Counted from the first letter of the stretch, positions 42,902 through 51,646 are shown. The stretch is DNA of 64,000 nt from Flavobacterium sp. NRK1 (GCF_024054175.1 NZ_JAMXLA010000001.1:2296536-2360535), one strand, 5' to 3'. A program made the numbers and translations. The notes: generated by a model not told the origin, from the sequence alone.

Positions 42902-43162
42902 TTATACTTTTTTAAGTGCCTTTTCAAACTCATCCTTTATCATGCCATGCGATAGTAAAAAAGGTTTTTTATCTATGGTTACGGTAATATTATCACCTTG
43001 TATAGTATAAGATCCTGCAAATTTTCCAAGCGGGGTATCTCCTTCAAAACTGCCCTGATCTTCATTGCCTGCAAAACTTCCTTTTTCTCCTACGGTACTC
43101 CTTATTTTGTTTAAAAGCTGGGTTTTATCGCCCGGGTAACTTACTGTAAACTGGTTAGCCAT
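42902..43162 (-). CDS. Small beta-rich cytosolic protein (weakly polyhydroxyalkanoate-system-like)
   Basis: 86 residues, no signal peptide. It has alternating beta strands with FAGSYTIQGDNITVTIDKKPFLLS and a C-terminal helix DEFEKALKKV. The layout is faintly like small PHA-system proteins, which have a comparable strand-strand-helix end. I rate this as a resemblance only. Immediately upstream of the DUF4468 gene. Confidence 0.45.
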   Translation of the reverse strand: MANQFTVSYPGDKTQLLNKIRSTVGEKGSFAGNEDQGSFEGDTPLGKFAGSYTIQGDNITVTIDKKPFLLSHGMIKDEFEKALKKV

Positions 43163-43228
43163 TGTTAAATGATTTTGTGTTGATAGGTAAATTTAGTCAA
43201 TACAAAACCTTTTTGTGTTTAGCTTTTG

Positions 43229-44026
43229 TTAAAGCTGATTATCCCTTACTACAAACCCGCCTTTTTCAGTGTCAAAAAAAATACTTTCCTCATTAAACAA
43301 ATGATCAAAAGTTTTGTTTTTAATGTGATTTTCAGGTGTGTCCTGTAAAGTGTTTTCTGGAGTCATTACTACAATTTCGTCACTAAGCTGTAACGCGAGA
43401 TCAAGATCGTGGGTAGAATAAAGTATGCATTTTCCGGTTTCCTGAGCAAGTTTTTTTAAAAGCCTTATAAGGTTTACTTTATGCAGCAAGTCTAAGTGGG
43501 TAGTAGGCTCATCAAGTATAATAAGGGGCGTGTCTTGCACTAATGCACGCGCAATAAGTACTTTTTGCAATTGGCCATCGCTAATTTCAAAATGCTTTTT
43601 GTGTATAAGCTGCTCTATCTGTGTCAGGGTAATAGCTTCATTAACCTTAGTAAAGTCTTCGGGGCTAAGAGATCCCAGCCAGTTGGTATAAGGCTGTCGG
43701 CCTAATGCAACCAGTTCAAACACTGTAAGGTTACTTGGAGGGAGGCTCTCGGTTAATACCACAGCCAGATTTTGAGCCAGTTCTTTAGCGCTGTAAGCTG
43801 TAATATTTTTGTCATTTAAGAGTACTGAGCCTTTTAATGGTTTTTGTATTCCGGTAAGTGTTCGCAGTAAAGTAGATTTTCCTATACCATTGGCACCAAT
43901 AAGTGCAATAAGATTTCCTTCAGAAAATTTCAGGTTAATATCATGGGCTATGGCATTGGTCTCTTTTTTAGTATGATAACCAATACTTATATCCTGTGCC
44001 GATAGTATGATATTGCCTTTTTTCAT
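43229..44026 (-). CDS. ABC transporter ATPase, probably for vitamin B12 (BtuD-like)
   Basis: 265 residues. Walker A GANGIGKS (44-51), Walker B LIILDEPTTH (168-177) and H-loop STHD are intact. The signature motif reads ISDGQLQK (148-155) rather than LSGGQ; such a variant seems common in Bacteroidetes FecE-type ATPases. It energises import through the FecCD-type permease encoded three bases upstream. B12 specificity rests on context, since the cobalamin riboswitch and receptor lie beyond the substrate-binding protein gene. Confidence 0.85.
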   Translation of the reverse strand: MKKGNIILSAQDISIGYHTKKETNAIAHDINLKFSEGNLIALIGANGIGKSTLLRTLTGIQKPLKGSVLLNDKNITAYSAKELAQNLAVVLTESLPPSNLTVFELVALGRQPYTNWLGSLSPEDFTKVNEAITLTQIEQLIHKKHFEISDGQLQKVLIARALVQDTPLIILDEPTTHLDLLHKVNLIRLLKKLAQETGKCILYSTHDLDLALQLSDEIVVMTPENTLQDTPENHIKNKTFDHLFNEESIFFDTEKGGFVVRDNQL

Positions 44027-44029
44027 GAA

Positions 44030-45064
44030 TTAACTGTATATAGCTTTTCGTTTACGCATTAAAAGCCAAATTACTATTGGTGCACCTACTATAGATGTTA
44101 CAGCATTTATAGGCAGTACAAATTCTGTACCCGGTATTTGGGTAAAAGTATCACAAAGCAGTAAAATTATTGCTCCTGATAGCAATGTACCTCCGTATAA
44201 AACAAGATGACTACTGGTTTTAAAAACAAGTTTGGCAATATGGGGTACAACTAACCCAATAAAAGCTATAGGGCCTGTAAAAGCTGTAACTGTACCTGTA
44301 AGCAGGCTTGTTGCAAGAATAATAGTCAGCCTTGTTCTGCTAAAGTTTATACCCATGCTTTTAGCATAGCGTTCGCCTAATAAAAGGGCATCAAGTGGTT
44401 TTATACATATTGCAGCCATAGCAAGACCTATGCAGCATGTTAGTGCAAGTATAATAATATGTTCCCATGGCAGATTGCCAAGACTGCCTAACACCCAAAA
44501 AGTATATTTTTGAAGTTGTTCGGCACTGCTAAAAAAAGTGAGTACATTTACAATGGCTCCGGTAAAGCTTGCAAACATAAGCCCTATAATAAGCACCGCC
44601 ATAGTATCCCTAAGCCTTTGCGCTACTACTAATACAGCTAATAAAACTAAAAAACTACCGGTGGTAGATGCCAGAACAATACCATAAGGAGAAATAAAAA
44701 AGCCGGCCAGTATTCCCGGTACTAAGCCTGCACCAAGTATTACAAATGCTACACCCAGACTGGCTCCCGAGCTAAGGCCTAAAACGTCCGGCCCTGCAAG
44801 AGGGTTTCTAAAAAGGGTTTGCATTAGCAAACCGCTTACAGATAATCCCATGCCTACTAATAAGGCGGTAATAGCCTTTGGCAGCCTGTATTGTAATATG
44901 ATATAGTGCCATGTGCTTTTAGATGCTTCGCCACCTGTAAGGCTCAGTACAACATCTTTAAAAGGAATTTTTACTGAACCTAAACTAATATTTAGTAAAA
45001 ACAAAAATATTAGGGCAATACCCAGGGAGCTAAAAATTATTATGTTCCTTTTCTTATTAAGCAA
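44030..45064 (-). CDS. FecCD-type ABC permease, probably for vitamin B12 (BtuC-like)
   Basis: 344 residues with about ten membrane helices. Family motifs are GxxLSxSGLLMQTLFRNPLAGPDVLGLSSGA (about 78-105), LLLGERYAKSMGI (about 233) and FIGLVVPHIAKL (about 275). The only plausible start is a TTG at 45064, since the next ATG would remove the first two helices; the TTG lies five bases after the upstream stop, so translation is likely coupled. It imports an iron-chelate or cobalamin across the inner membrane; B12 is inferred from context. Confidence 0.88.
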   Translation of the reverse strand: MLNKKRNIIIFSSLGIALIFLFLLNISLGSVKIPFKDVVLSLTGGEASKSTWHYIILQYRLPKAITALLVGMGLSVSGLLMQTLFRNPLAGPDVLGLSSGASLGVAFVILGAGLVPGILAGFFISPYGIVLASTTGSFLVLLAVLVVAQRLRDTMAVLIIGLMFASFTGAIVNVLTFFSSAEQLQKYTFWVLGSLGNLPWEHIIILALTCCIGLAMAAICIKPLDALLLGERYAKSMGINFSRTRLTIILATSLLTGTVTAFTGPIAFIGLVVPHIAKLVFKTSSHLVLYGGTLLSGAIILLLCDTFTQIPGTEFVLPINAVTSIVGAPIVIWLLMRKRKAIYS

Positions 45065-45069
45065 GGGGA

Positions 45070-46206
45070 TTATTTTAGTTTTTCAAAAAAATGTAGTTCG
45101 TAATCCGGCAGTAATTCAGGATGGAATATATATATAAGGTCTTTAAGTACCAGGTCAGGACGGTTTGGCGCCAGCTCATAATATATAAGCCCGTCGGTTG
45201 CACCCTTTTTACTGCTGTACGAATATACGTTTTTAGTTTTGAATGCCTTAAATTGAGCATAGTGTGGATTTGCATCTACCATTTGCTTAAAGGTAGTAAA
45301 CTGGCTGGGGCCTATCCAGTAATCGGCATTTTCAGCTTTATCAAGTACTGTTTCAAAACTCAGGTTAAGGCTTCCTGTACCTTTAGAATCAGCCCATAAG
45401 TAATCGGCTTTAGCATCTTTTAAAAACAGGGCTGCCCAGCTTCCTCCCTGAGGCAGGTACCAGTGATCCTGAAACATAGCACCGCTTAAAACAGTAGGTT
45501 TATCGGTAGCTTTTTGCGCTAATGCGAATGCTTTTTTATATTCGTTTTCTATATTATTAAAAATTTTATCAGCTTTATCTTCTTTATCATATAATGCGCC
45601 AAAAAATTTTATCCATTCAGCTTTGCCAAGAGGTGTTTGCTCTGTCCAGTCTCCATTATATAAAATTTTTAACCCGCTTTTTTCAAGGCTGTTTAGTGAT
45701 TTATTATTACTGCTAATACTAAAACCCACTACAGCATCGGGGGCAAGATCTATCATTACTTCTGTATTAAGGCTCTCGTTTGCACCTGCTTCTTTAACCT
45801 TACCGCTATCTATTCGTGCCCTTGTCTTTTTAGATGATATAAAATCGGTACCCGGAAAACCAACCAGTGTATTTTCTACACCCAGGGTTTCCAGCGAAGG
45901 TATATGTGTAGTTGAGGTTACCACTACTGCTTTAAGCGGTACCTGAACGGTTGTGTAATTTTTAAGGCTATCAGGAAGTATCCCTCCTTTTTTTTGCATT
46001 ACATAAGTGTATGCTTTTTTTGCATCAGGCCACGGATTTGTAACTTTTACAACAGTAAAACCATTGTAACGGTATATTTGTAAGCCTTTGGCGTGTTTTA
46101 CTGTATTGACAGGAGCCAGACTATTTGCACTCGTGGTTTTAGTATCGTTTTTGCAGCCGGATATTGTTAATACTACAAAAAGAAGCAGGTAATAAAGGTT
46201 TCTCAT
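45070..46206 (-). CDS. ABC transporter substrate-binding lipoprotein, probably for vitamin B12 (BtuF-like)
   Basis: 378 residues. Lipobox at Cys18 (LTISGCKND). The mature part is a class III binding protein of the PF01497 type: VPLKAVVVTSTTHIPSLETLGVENTLVGFPG (about 92-122), VMIDLAPDAVVGF (about 155), and FETVLDKAENADYWIGPS (about 280). It delivers substrate to the permease-ATPase encoded by the next two genes. It starts the leftward operon; a TACATTTG element at 46226-46233 is its likely promoter. Specificity for cobalamin rather than a siderophore is inferred from the divergent riboswitch-controlled receptor. Confidence 0.85.
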   Translation of the reverse strand: MRNLYYLLLFVVLTISGCKNDTKTTSANSLAPVNTVKHAKGLQIYRYNGFTVVKVTNPWPDAKKAYTYVMQKKGGILPDSLKNYTTVQVPLKAVVVTSTTHIPSLETLGVENTLVGFPGTDFISSKKTRARIDSGKVKEAGANESLNTEVMIDLAPDAVVGFSISSNNKSLNSLEKSGLKILYNGDWTEQTPLGKAEWIKFFGALYDKEDKADKIFNNIENEYKKAFALAQKATDKPTVLSGAMFQDHWYLPQGGSWAALFLKDAKADYLWADSKGTGSLNLSFETVLDKAENADYWIGPSQFTTFKQMVDANPHYAQFKAFKTKNVYSYSSKKGATDGLIYYELAPNRPDLVLKDLIYIFHPELLPDYELHFFEKLK

Positions 46207-46225
46207 AAAAAATATTCAACAGATG

Positions 46226-46233
46226 CAAATGTA
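46226..46233 (-). promoter_or_regulatory. -7 promoter element (TACATTTG) of the btuFCD-like operon
   Basis: TAnnTTTG on the minus strand 20 bases before the start at 46206. No riboswitch fits between it and the gene. Confidence 0.5.
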
Positions 46234-46259
46234 TAAATTAAATATCTCAACATAAATAC

Positions 46260-46267
46260 TATATTTG
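46260..46267 (+). promoter_or_regulatory. -7 promoter element (TATATTTG) of the riboswitch-btuB transcript
   Basis: Perfect TAnnTTTG just before the cobalamin riboswitch on the plus strand. Confidence 0.55.
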
Positions 46268-46274
46268 CACCACT

Positions 46275-46455
46275 TAAGGTTGTAATGCTTTTTTTAAGCA
46301 ATTACATTAAAAGGGAATCAGGTTTAACACCTGAGCTGTTCCCGCAACTGTAAGCTTATCCTTAAAAGGGAGGCTGTTGTAAGCTACAAACCACTGTGCA
46401 TTACGCACGGGAAGGTAAACAACAGTACGCAAGCCAGGAGACCTGCCTTAGGTAT
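46275..46455 (+). ncRNA. Cobalamin riboswitch
   Basis: The conserved elements of the cobalamin (B12) riboswitch occur in order: AAAAGGGAATCAGG with CCTGAGCTGTTCCCGC-AACTGTAAGC, then ACCACTGTGCATT...ACGGGAAGG, and the B12 box AAGCCAGGAGACCTGCC at 46431-46447. It lies on the plus strand, directly upstream of the BtuB-like receptor gene, so high adenosylcobalamin should shut the receptor off. An 8-base segment of the B12-box arm (CGCAAGCC at 46428-46435) is complementary to GGCTTGCG at 46483-46490, four bases before the receptor ATG. The divergent btuFCD-like operon is not downstream of it. Confidence 0.95.
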
Positions 46456-46482
46456 AACTAATATCGGGCCTTCGGGAAAAAG

Positions 46483-46490
46483 GGCTTGCG
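46483..46490 (+). promoter_or_regulatory. Candidate riboswitch expression platform (GGCTTGCG)
   Basis: Exact complement of CGCAAGCC at 46428-46435 inside the B12-box arm; four bases lie between it and the ATG. Pairing could change access to the ribosome-binding region. Confidence 0.4.
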
Positions 46491-46494
46491 AATT

Positions 46495-48321
46495 ATGAAA
46501 CTGAACAAAATCATTTTATCGTTGTTATTACTGATGTGCCAGATTGTAGTGGCGCAAACCGATACTATTGCTCTTAAAGAAGTAATTATATCTGATACGC
46601 AATTACGCGATTTTTCTACCACACAATCGGTGCAAGTACTTAATGACTCTGTTATTAGTAAAAATGCAGCATCATTAACATCGCTACTACAATATAATAC
46701 TGCTATTTATTTTAAAGAAAACGGTTTGGGTATGGTATCATCGCCATCGTTTAGAGGAACAACAGCCTCTCAAACTGCCGTAATATGGAATGGTATAAAC
46801 ATTAATTCGCAATTATTGGGGCAAACCGATTTTAATGTTCTTAATACCCGCGATTTTAGTACTATAAGTGTTAGGGCAGGGGGGGGAAGTGTAGCCTATG
46901 GAAGCAGCGCGATTGGAGGAAGTATTCATCTTACTAACGATTTGTCTTTTGGAAATAAATTTGAAAACAGTCTGCGCGCAGATTATGGCAGTTACAATAC
47001 GCTTGGGGTAAATTATCATCTTAATGCATCTTCAGATAACGTAAGTGCTACAGCCAGTATAAGCCACAATAGTTCTGATAACGATTATGATTATCCGGAC
47101 ACCAACCAAAAAAACGAAAACGGGGAGTATTACAATACAAGTATTAATACAGCATTTGCTTATAAGGTTAATGCTGAAAATATATTTCGCTTTTACAGTT
47201 ATATTTTTGATGGTGAAAGGCATTTTTCGGGTACTCTGGCAGCAAGTTCCCGTAGTAAATATCAGGATACCAATACGCGTAACCTTTTAGAGTGGACAGG
47301 TAACTATGGTAAATTTACTTCAACGCTTAAAGGAGCATATCTTAATGAAAAATATAAATACTTCGAGAATAAAACGAATAACATATATAGTTTTGGCGAG
47401 GTAAAAACATATATAGCAAGGTACGACCTTACTTATGACGTAACAGATGCCATTAAGCTAAATACGATACTTAACTATACTCATAATGATGGTGAAGGAT
47501 CTGATATTGAAAATAAAAAAAGAGATATTGGTTCTGTTAGTTTGTTAATGAAACACAGATTAAACAGCAGGTTACAATATGAATTTGGTATTCGTAAAGA
47601 AGTTACAGATATTTATGAAAGTCCTGTTCTTTTTTCATTGGGAACTAATATTTCGGTAGCGCGTTTTTATGATATAAAACTAAATGCTTCACGCAATTTC
47701 AGGATACCTACTTATAACGATCTTTATTGGGCTGGTAGTGGTAATCCAGATCTTAACCCCGAAACCTCTTATCAGGCAGAGATCGGTAATGTATTTAAAG
47801 TAAATTCTTTTACGCTTAGTATTACCGGATATTATATTAAACTGAGTGAAATGCTTAGATGGGTACCGTCAAGCAGTGGTATCTGGATGCCCGAGAATGT
47901 AGGCAAAGTAAATACTTATGGTATTGAGACTATACTTAACTGGAGGAAAAAAATAGGCGGGGGCAGTTTAGAATTTGCAGGTACTTATGCTTACACTGTT
48001 TCAAGAGAAGATGGAACAAGTGACCAGCTTATTTATGTGCCTTTTCATAAAGCAACTGCTTCTTTGGCGTATTCTTATAAAAATGTATCCGGTTATTACC
48101 GCCATTTGTTTAATGGAGAGGTTTTTACTTCTTCGGACAATTTTTATAAAATAGATCCTTACAATGTATCATCAATAGGTGCTGCATATACTTTTAAGCT
48201 CCTTTCAGGATTTGATGTTGGCTTTCAGGTAAATAACCTGTGGAATGCTGCTTACCAAAACGTAGCTGTAAGACCAATGCCTGGTCGCAATTATAACATG
48301 TATCTTAATTTTAAATTTTAA
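46495..48321 (+). CDS. TonB-dependent outer-membrane receptor, probably for vitamin B12 (BtuB-like)
   Basis: 608 residues from the ATG at 46495. Signal peptide (about 1-23, ending VVAQ). A plug domain (about 30-145) holds SPSFRGTTASQTAVIWNGININSQ and GSSAIGGSIHL; the beta barrel follows, ending in aromatic PGRNYNMYLNFKF. The barrel length is near that of E. coli BtuB. Control by the cobalamin riboswitch makes cobalamin or a corrinoid the likely ligand. The next gene, six bases downstream, encodes a beta-propeller lipoprotein, probably in the same mRNA. Confidence 0.93.
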   Translation: MKLNKIILSLLLLMCQIVVAQTDTIALKEVIISDTQLRDFSTTQSVQVLNDSVISKNAASLTSLLQYNTAIYFKENGLGMVSSPSFRGTTASQTAVIWNGININSQLLGQTDFNVLNTRDFSTISVRAGGGSVAYGSSAIGGSIHLTNDLSFGNKFENSLRADYGSYNTLGVNYHLNASSDNVSATASISHNSSDNDYDYPDTNQKNENGEYYNTSINTAFAYKVNAENIFRFYSYIFDGERHFSGTLAASSRSKYQDTNTRNLLEWTGNYGKFTSTLKGAYLNEKYKYFENKTNNIYSFGEVKTYIARYDLTYDVTDAIKLNTILNYTHNDGEGSDIENKKRDIGSVSLLMKHRLNSRLQYEFGIRKEVTDIYESPVLFSLGTNISVARFYDIKLNASRNFRIPTYNDLYWAGSGNPDLNPETSYQAEIGNVFKVNSFTLSITGYYIKLSEMLRWVPSSSGIWMPENVGKVNTYGIETILNWRKKIGGGSLEFAGTYAYTVSREDGTSDQLIYVPFHKATASLAYSYKNVSGYYRHLFNGEVFTSSDNFYKIDPYNVSSIGAAYTFKLLSGFDVGFQVNNLWNAAYQNVAVRPMPGRNYNMYLNFKF

Positions 48322-48327
48322 ATATAA

Positions 48328-49395
48328 ATGAAACTACACAAACTAATCTTAACAGCCATAGCGGGATCGCTTTTGTTTGTATCATGTAGCGATGATGATG
48401 CGCAGAATAAACCTTCGGGAGCTTATGATAACGGAGTTCTTATTCTTAACCAGGGCGTTTTCGGACATGGTGATGCTTCAGTATCATTTCTTTCAGATGC
48501 TATGACTATTGAAAACAACATTTTTGCAGCGGTTAACAACAATGCGTTGTTAGGAGATACGGGACAAGACATAGGCCTTAACGGAGAGTATGCTTATGTG
48601 GTTATGAATGTTTCAAATAAAATAGAAGTTGTAAACCGTTATACATTTGTAAAAGTGGCTACAATTGCCAACGGACTTGTTAATCCAAGATATATCGCTT
48701 TTGCTAACGGAAAAGCTTATGTAACTAATTGGGGTGATGGTTCTGACACAACAGATGATTATGTTGCTGTAATTGATCTGGCAACTAATGCTGTTACATC
48801 TAATATTCCTGTGGCCGAAGGTCCTGAAAGAATTGTTGAAGAAAATAATAAACTATATGTTACTCATAAGGGTGGATATAACTATGGTAATACTGTAACG
48901 GTAATCAATTCTTCTAATGATACTGTGGCTACAACAATAACTGTGGGCGATGTGCCTAATACTCTTGAAATTGAAGATGGAAAGCTTTATGTAATGAGTG
49001 AAGGTACTCCGTCATGGGGTGGAGCTGAGACGGCAGGCCAGCTTGATATTATAAACCTTAACAATAATACTGTTAGTAAAACTATTGCTTTTACGGCTAC
49101 ACAACATCCTTCGAACCTTGTAATTGATAATAATAAAATATACTATACAATAGACAATGAAGTATATGTTATGGCATTAAACACAACAACTTTACCTACT
49201 ATTCCGTTATTTACTACAGAAGAACAGGATGTTTACGGTATTTACAGCTTTGCGGTAAATGATAATCATATTTATGTAGGTGATGCAGGAGATTATACTG
49301 TTAACGGTAAGGTGTTTGTATATTCTACAGCAGGTGTAATGCAAAACGGTTTTACTGTAGGCATGGTACCAGCCGGTTTCTATTTTAACGACTAA
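48328..49395 (+). CDS. YncE-like/DUF5074 beta-propeller lipoprotein
   Basis: 355 residues. Lipobox at Cys20 (LLFVSCSDDD). The remainder is built of repeated blades, such as YVVMNVSNKIEVVNRYTF, AYVTNWGDGSDTTDDYVAVIDL and LYVTHKGGYNYGNTVTVINSS, spaced about 45 residues apart as in YncE-type propellers. It is translated just after the BtuB-like receptor and so should be under the same cobalamin riboswitch. It may bind substrate at the cell surface or help the receptor; no biochemical role is established. Confidence 0.8.
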   Translation: MKLHKLILTAIAGSLLFVSCSDDDAQNKPSGAYDNGVLILNQGVFGHGDASVSFLSDAMTIENNIFAAVNNNALLGDTGQDIGLNGEYAYVVMNVSNKIEVVNRYTFVKVATIANGLVNPRYIAFANGKAYVTNWGDGSDTTDDYVAVIDLATNAVTSNIPVAEGPERIVEENNKLYVTHKGGYNYGNTVTVINSSNDTVATTITVGDVPNTLEIEDGKLYVMSEGTPSWGGAETAGQLDIINLNNNTVSKTIAFTATQHPSNLVIDNNKIYYTIDNEVYVMALNTTTLPTIPLFTTEEQDVYGIYSFAVNDNHIYVGDAGDYTVNGKVFVYSTAGVMQNGFTVGMVPAGFYFND

Positions 49396-49511
49396 AGTTC
49401 TCTTATTTATGTTTGGTTTAATTCCTGCGGGCTAAGTTCCGCAGGTTTTAATTTTTAAATAAAAATACCACGTTAGAAATTAATGTTTAGACTACGTTAT
49501 TTTTTAATTAG

Positions 49512-49542
49512 AAAAGGCTTCCGTTTTTCCGGAAGCCTTTTT
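49512..49542. terminator. Bidirectional terminator between the B12 operon and the S41 peptidase gene
   Basis: AAAAGGCTTCCG / CGGAAGCCTTTT stem with a 4-5 base T loop, followed by T-runs, between convergent genes. Confidence 0.9.
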
Positions 49543-49548
49543 GTTTTT

Positions 49549-51015
49549 TTATTGGAGTTGTTTAAGCAGGTCTAAAGAGCCCTCGGGCATTTCATCTATA
49601 TACATTTCTGTACCAAATCGGCGCATATTTTTGGTGTTTTTAAAGCTTTCAAAATCTTTAGCCTGTTTTTCCCTGCCGGCAGATCTGCCTCCGGTTCCGG
49701 TAATCTGTGCAATGGCTTCGGCAAGCAGTGGTTCTGTTGCATTGCCAATAACACCCATATTGCCAATATCCTCTTTATGTTCAATTGTAGGAGCAATACC
49801 ATTGCTGTATTCACCAAAGCCCTCTTTATTTACAGTTCTTATAACAATAGGCTGCATAGCATATCTATGACTGCCGTTAACATCTTTTTTTGAAAAAGTA
49901 GGCGAATCATATAAAGTAACCGATCCTACATTTTTACCTACTGTTGTTTCGCCTATAAGGGTAACATTAATATAAGGCTTAAGGCAGTTTATAACAAGCT
50001 CACTGGCTGAAGCAGTAGCATCTGTAGCGATTATATATACTCTGTTGAGGTTAAGGTGGTTTATGCTGGTTCCGTTGCTTAATTTGTCTGAAAAAAGGTT
50101 TACAAGAGCTTCAGGATTCTTATTTTCATAATACGCCTGCAGTTTTGAGTTCCATTGCTGTTTAGCAAATAACTGGCCTGTAAACTGACCCGTTATCATA
50201 CTGGCAAGATAGCTTGCTGTACGCACAGACCCCCCGCCATTATAACGAAGGTCTAAAACAAGATCATTAACACCCGCAGAAGAAAGCTGCGCAAATGCAT
50301 TATTAAGATCGGCATCATAAGTATTATAAAAACCATTATACATAAGGTAGCCTATTTTGTGGCTTCCTTCTTCAATAACGCTTACATTATATACCGGGTT
50401 CTCAGCGTATTCTGCTTTTACAAGATCTACAGTAACGCCTGTTGGTACAACTGTCTCATCTATATAATTAGCAAGGCTAAGAGTATATTGGCCGGCACCT
50501 AAAAGTTCCTGATAATTAGATACCGTAAGCTGTGTGCCGTTTACGGCATAAAAAATGTCGCCACGTTTAATGTTTTTTGTAGCGGCATCTGTTCCGGGTA
50601 ATATGTATCGCACATAGCCAAAAATAGTTGTTTTGCTTTCATCGGCATATACAAGCTGATAGTCAACGCCATTGCTTGTTGCAACACCCTGCAATACATT
50701 TTCAAGTACATGGAAGTCAGAAAATATAACACTAAAGCGGTCAGCTTTTGTTCCGTCAGGATATTGTCGGTATAAAAGGCTTTCAAACAAACTCTCCGGT
50801 GAAGAATAGCCTTCTAAGAAGTTATTTAATTGTTCCTGATTAGCAAATCGGTCATCAGCAAGATTAGGCACATTTTCCTGCCACAGATAGTAAAGATTTA
50901 AACCCTTCCATATAAAATCGTTTACAGGAACGGCGTTATCATCCATATCTTCACATCCCTGAAAAGCAAATGCAGCTAATACAAGGCTCGCTAATAGTAT
51001 TTTAATCTTTTTCAT
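49549..51015 (-). CDS. S41-family (C-terminal processing) peptidase lipoprotein
   Basis: 488 residues. Lipobox at Cys21 (FAFQGCEDM). An N-terminal helical part (about 30-90) leads to a PDZ-like region (about 100-200, with IKRGDIFYAVNGTQLT) and the S41 core (about 220-420) with catalytic Ser336 in TASASEL and general-base Lys361 in ETTVGKNVG. It is predicted to cut proteins at the periplasmic face of a membrane. No target can be named. It is convergent with the B12 receptor operon. Confidence 0.9.
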   Translation of the reverse strand: MKKIKILLASLVLAAFAFQGCEDMDDNAVPVNDFIWKGLNLYYLWQENVPNLADDRFANQEQLNNFLEGYSSPESLFESLLYRQYPDGTKADRFSVIFSDFHVLENVLQGVATSNGVDYQLVYADESKTTIFGYVRYILPGTDAATKNIKRGDIFYAVNGTQLTVSNYQELLGAGQYTLSLANYIDETVVPTGVTVDLVKAEYAENPVYNVSVIEEGSHKIGYLMYNGFYNTYDADLNNAFAQLSSAGVNDLVLDLRYNGGGSVRTASYLASMITGQFTGQLFAKQQWNSKLQAYYENKNPEALVNLFSDKLSNGTSINHLNLNRVYIIATDATASASELVINCLKPYINVTLIGETTVGKNVGSVTLYDSPTFSKKDVNGSHRYAMQPIVIRTVNKEGFGEYSNGIAPTIEHKEDIGNMGVIGNATEPLLAEAIAQITGTGGRSAGREKQAKDFESFKNTKNMRRFGTEMYIDEMPEGSLDLLKQLQ

Positions 51016-51068
51016 CCGGGGTTTATGTTTAGTAAAAGAACGTAAATTTAATTATTTTTAATATGCTT

Positions 51069-51085
51069 GTAACAAAAATTGTTAC
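51069..51085. promoter_or_regulatory. Perfect 7-bp inverted repeat between the peptidase and sigma factor genes
   Basis: GTAACAA-AAA-TTGTTAC, a symmetric site centred about 54-60 bases from both divergent starts (51015 and 51131). A dimeric regulator could bind here; no T-run follows, so it is not a terminator. Confidence 0.4.
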
Positions 51086-51130
51086 TATTCGTCTTCCTTT
51101 TATAAACCAATAACAAACCCAAGACCGATT

Positions 51131-51646
51131 ATGAATCAGTCAGACTTCATAAAAGTCATCACTCCTTTTAAAGACCGGGTGTTCCGGTTGGCAAAACGAT
51201 TGCTTGTAAGCACCGAGGAGGCTGAAGACGCTACGCAGGAAGTCCTAGTTAAGCTGTGGAACAACAAAGGTAAGTTAGAATCTTACTCAAGTGTGGAAGC
51301 CCTGGCAATGACCATGACAAAAAATTACTGCCTGGACCAGCTCAAATCAAAAAGAGCTACAGAGATGCGTATAGTACATAGTAACTATACCGACAGGCAG
51401 GCAGGATTGCAACAGCAAACCGAAGACCGCGATAGCTGGAGCTGGGTTGAGAAGATTATGGAAGCGCTGCCCGAACAGCAAAAAATGATATTGCAAATGC
51501 GGGATGTAGAACAATATGAATTTGAAGAGATTGCCAAAATTATGGATATGAATGAGACCGCCGTTAGAGTGGCGCTCTCCAGAGCGAGGAAAATATTGAG
51601 GGAAGAACTTACAAAAACACACAGTTATGGAATTAAGAACAATTGA
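51131..51646 (+). CDS. RNA polymerase sigma factor (sigma-70 family, ECF)
   Basis: 171 residues: region 2 at about 15-80 (RLAKRLLVSTEEAEDATQEVLVKLWNN) and region 4 at about 110-165 (LPEQQKMILQMRDVEQYEFEEIAKIMDMNETAVRVALSRARKIL). ECF type with no extra domains. It directs RNA polymerase to a small set of promoters, probably including its own. The gene overlaps the next by 20 bases, so the sigma and anti-sigma-like proteins are made together. Confidence 0.92.
   Translation: MNQSDFIKVITPFKDRVFRLAKRLLVSTEEAEDATQEVLVKLWNNKGKLESYSSVEALAMTMTKNYCLDQLKSKRATEMRIVHSNYTDRQAGLQQQTEDRDSWSWVEKIMEALPEQQKMILQMRDVEQYEFEEIAKIMDMNETAVRVALSRARKILREELTKTHSYGIKNN

Noticed and set aside
43229..46206. btuFCD-like operon called a siderophore importer
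   Set aside because: Not excluded biochemically, but the adjacent cobalamin riboswitch and BtuB-like receptor make B12 the better guess; kept as an alternative.
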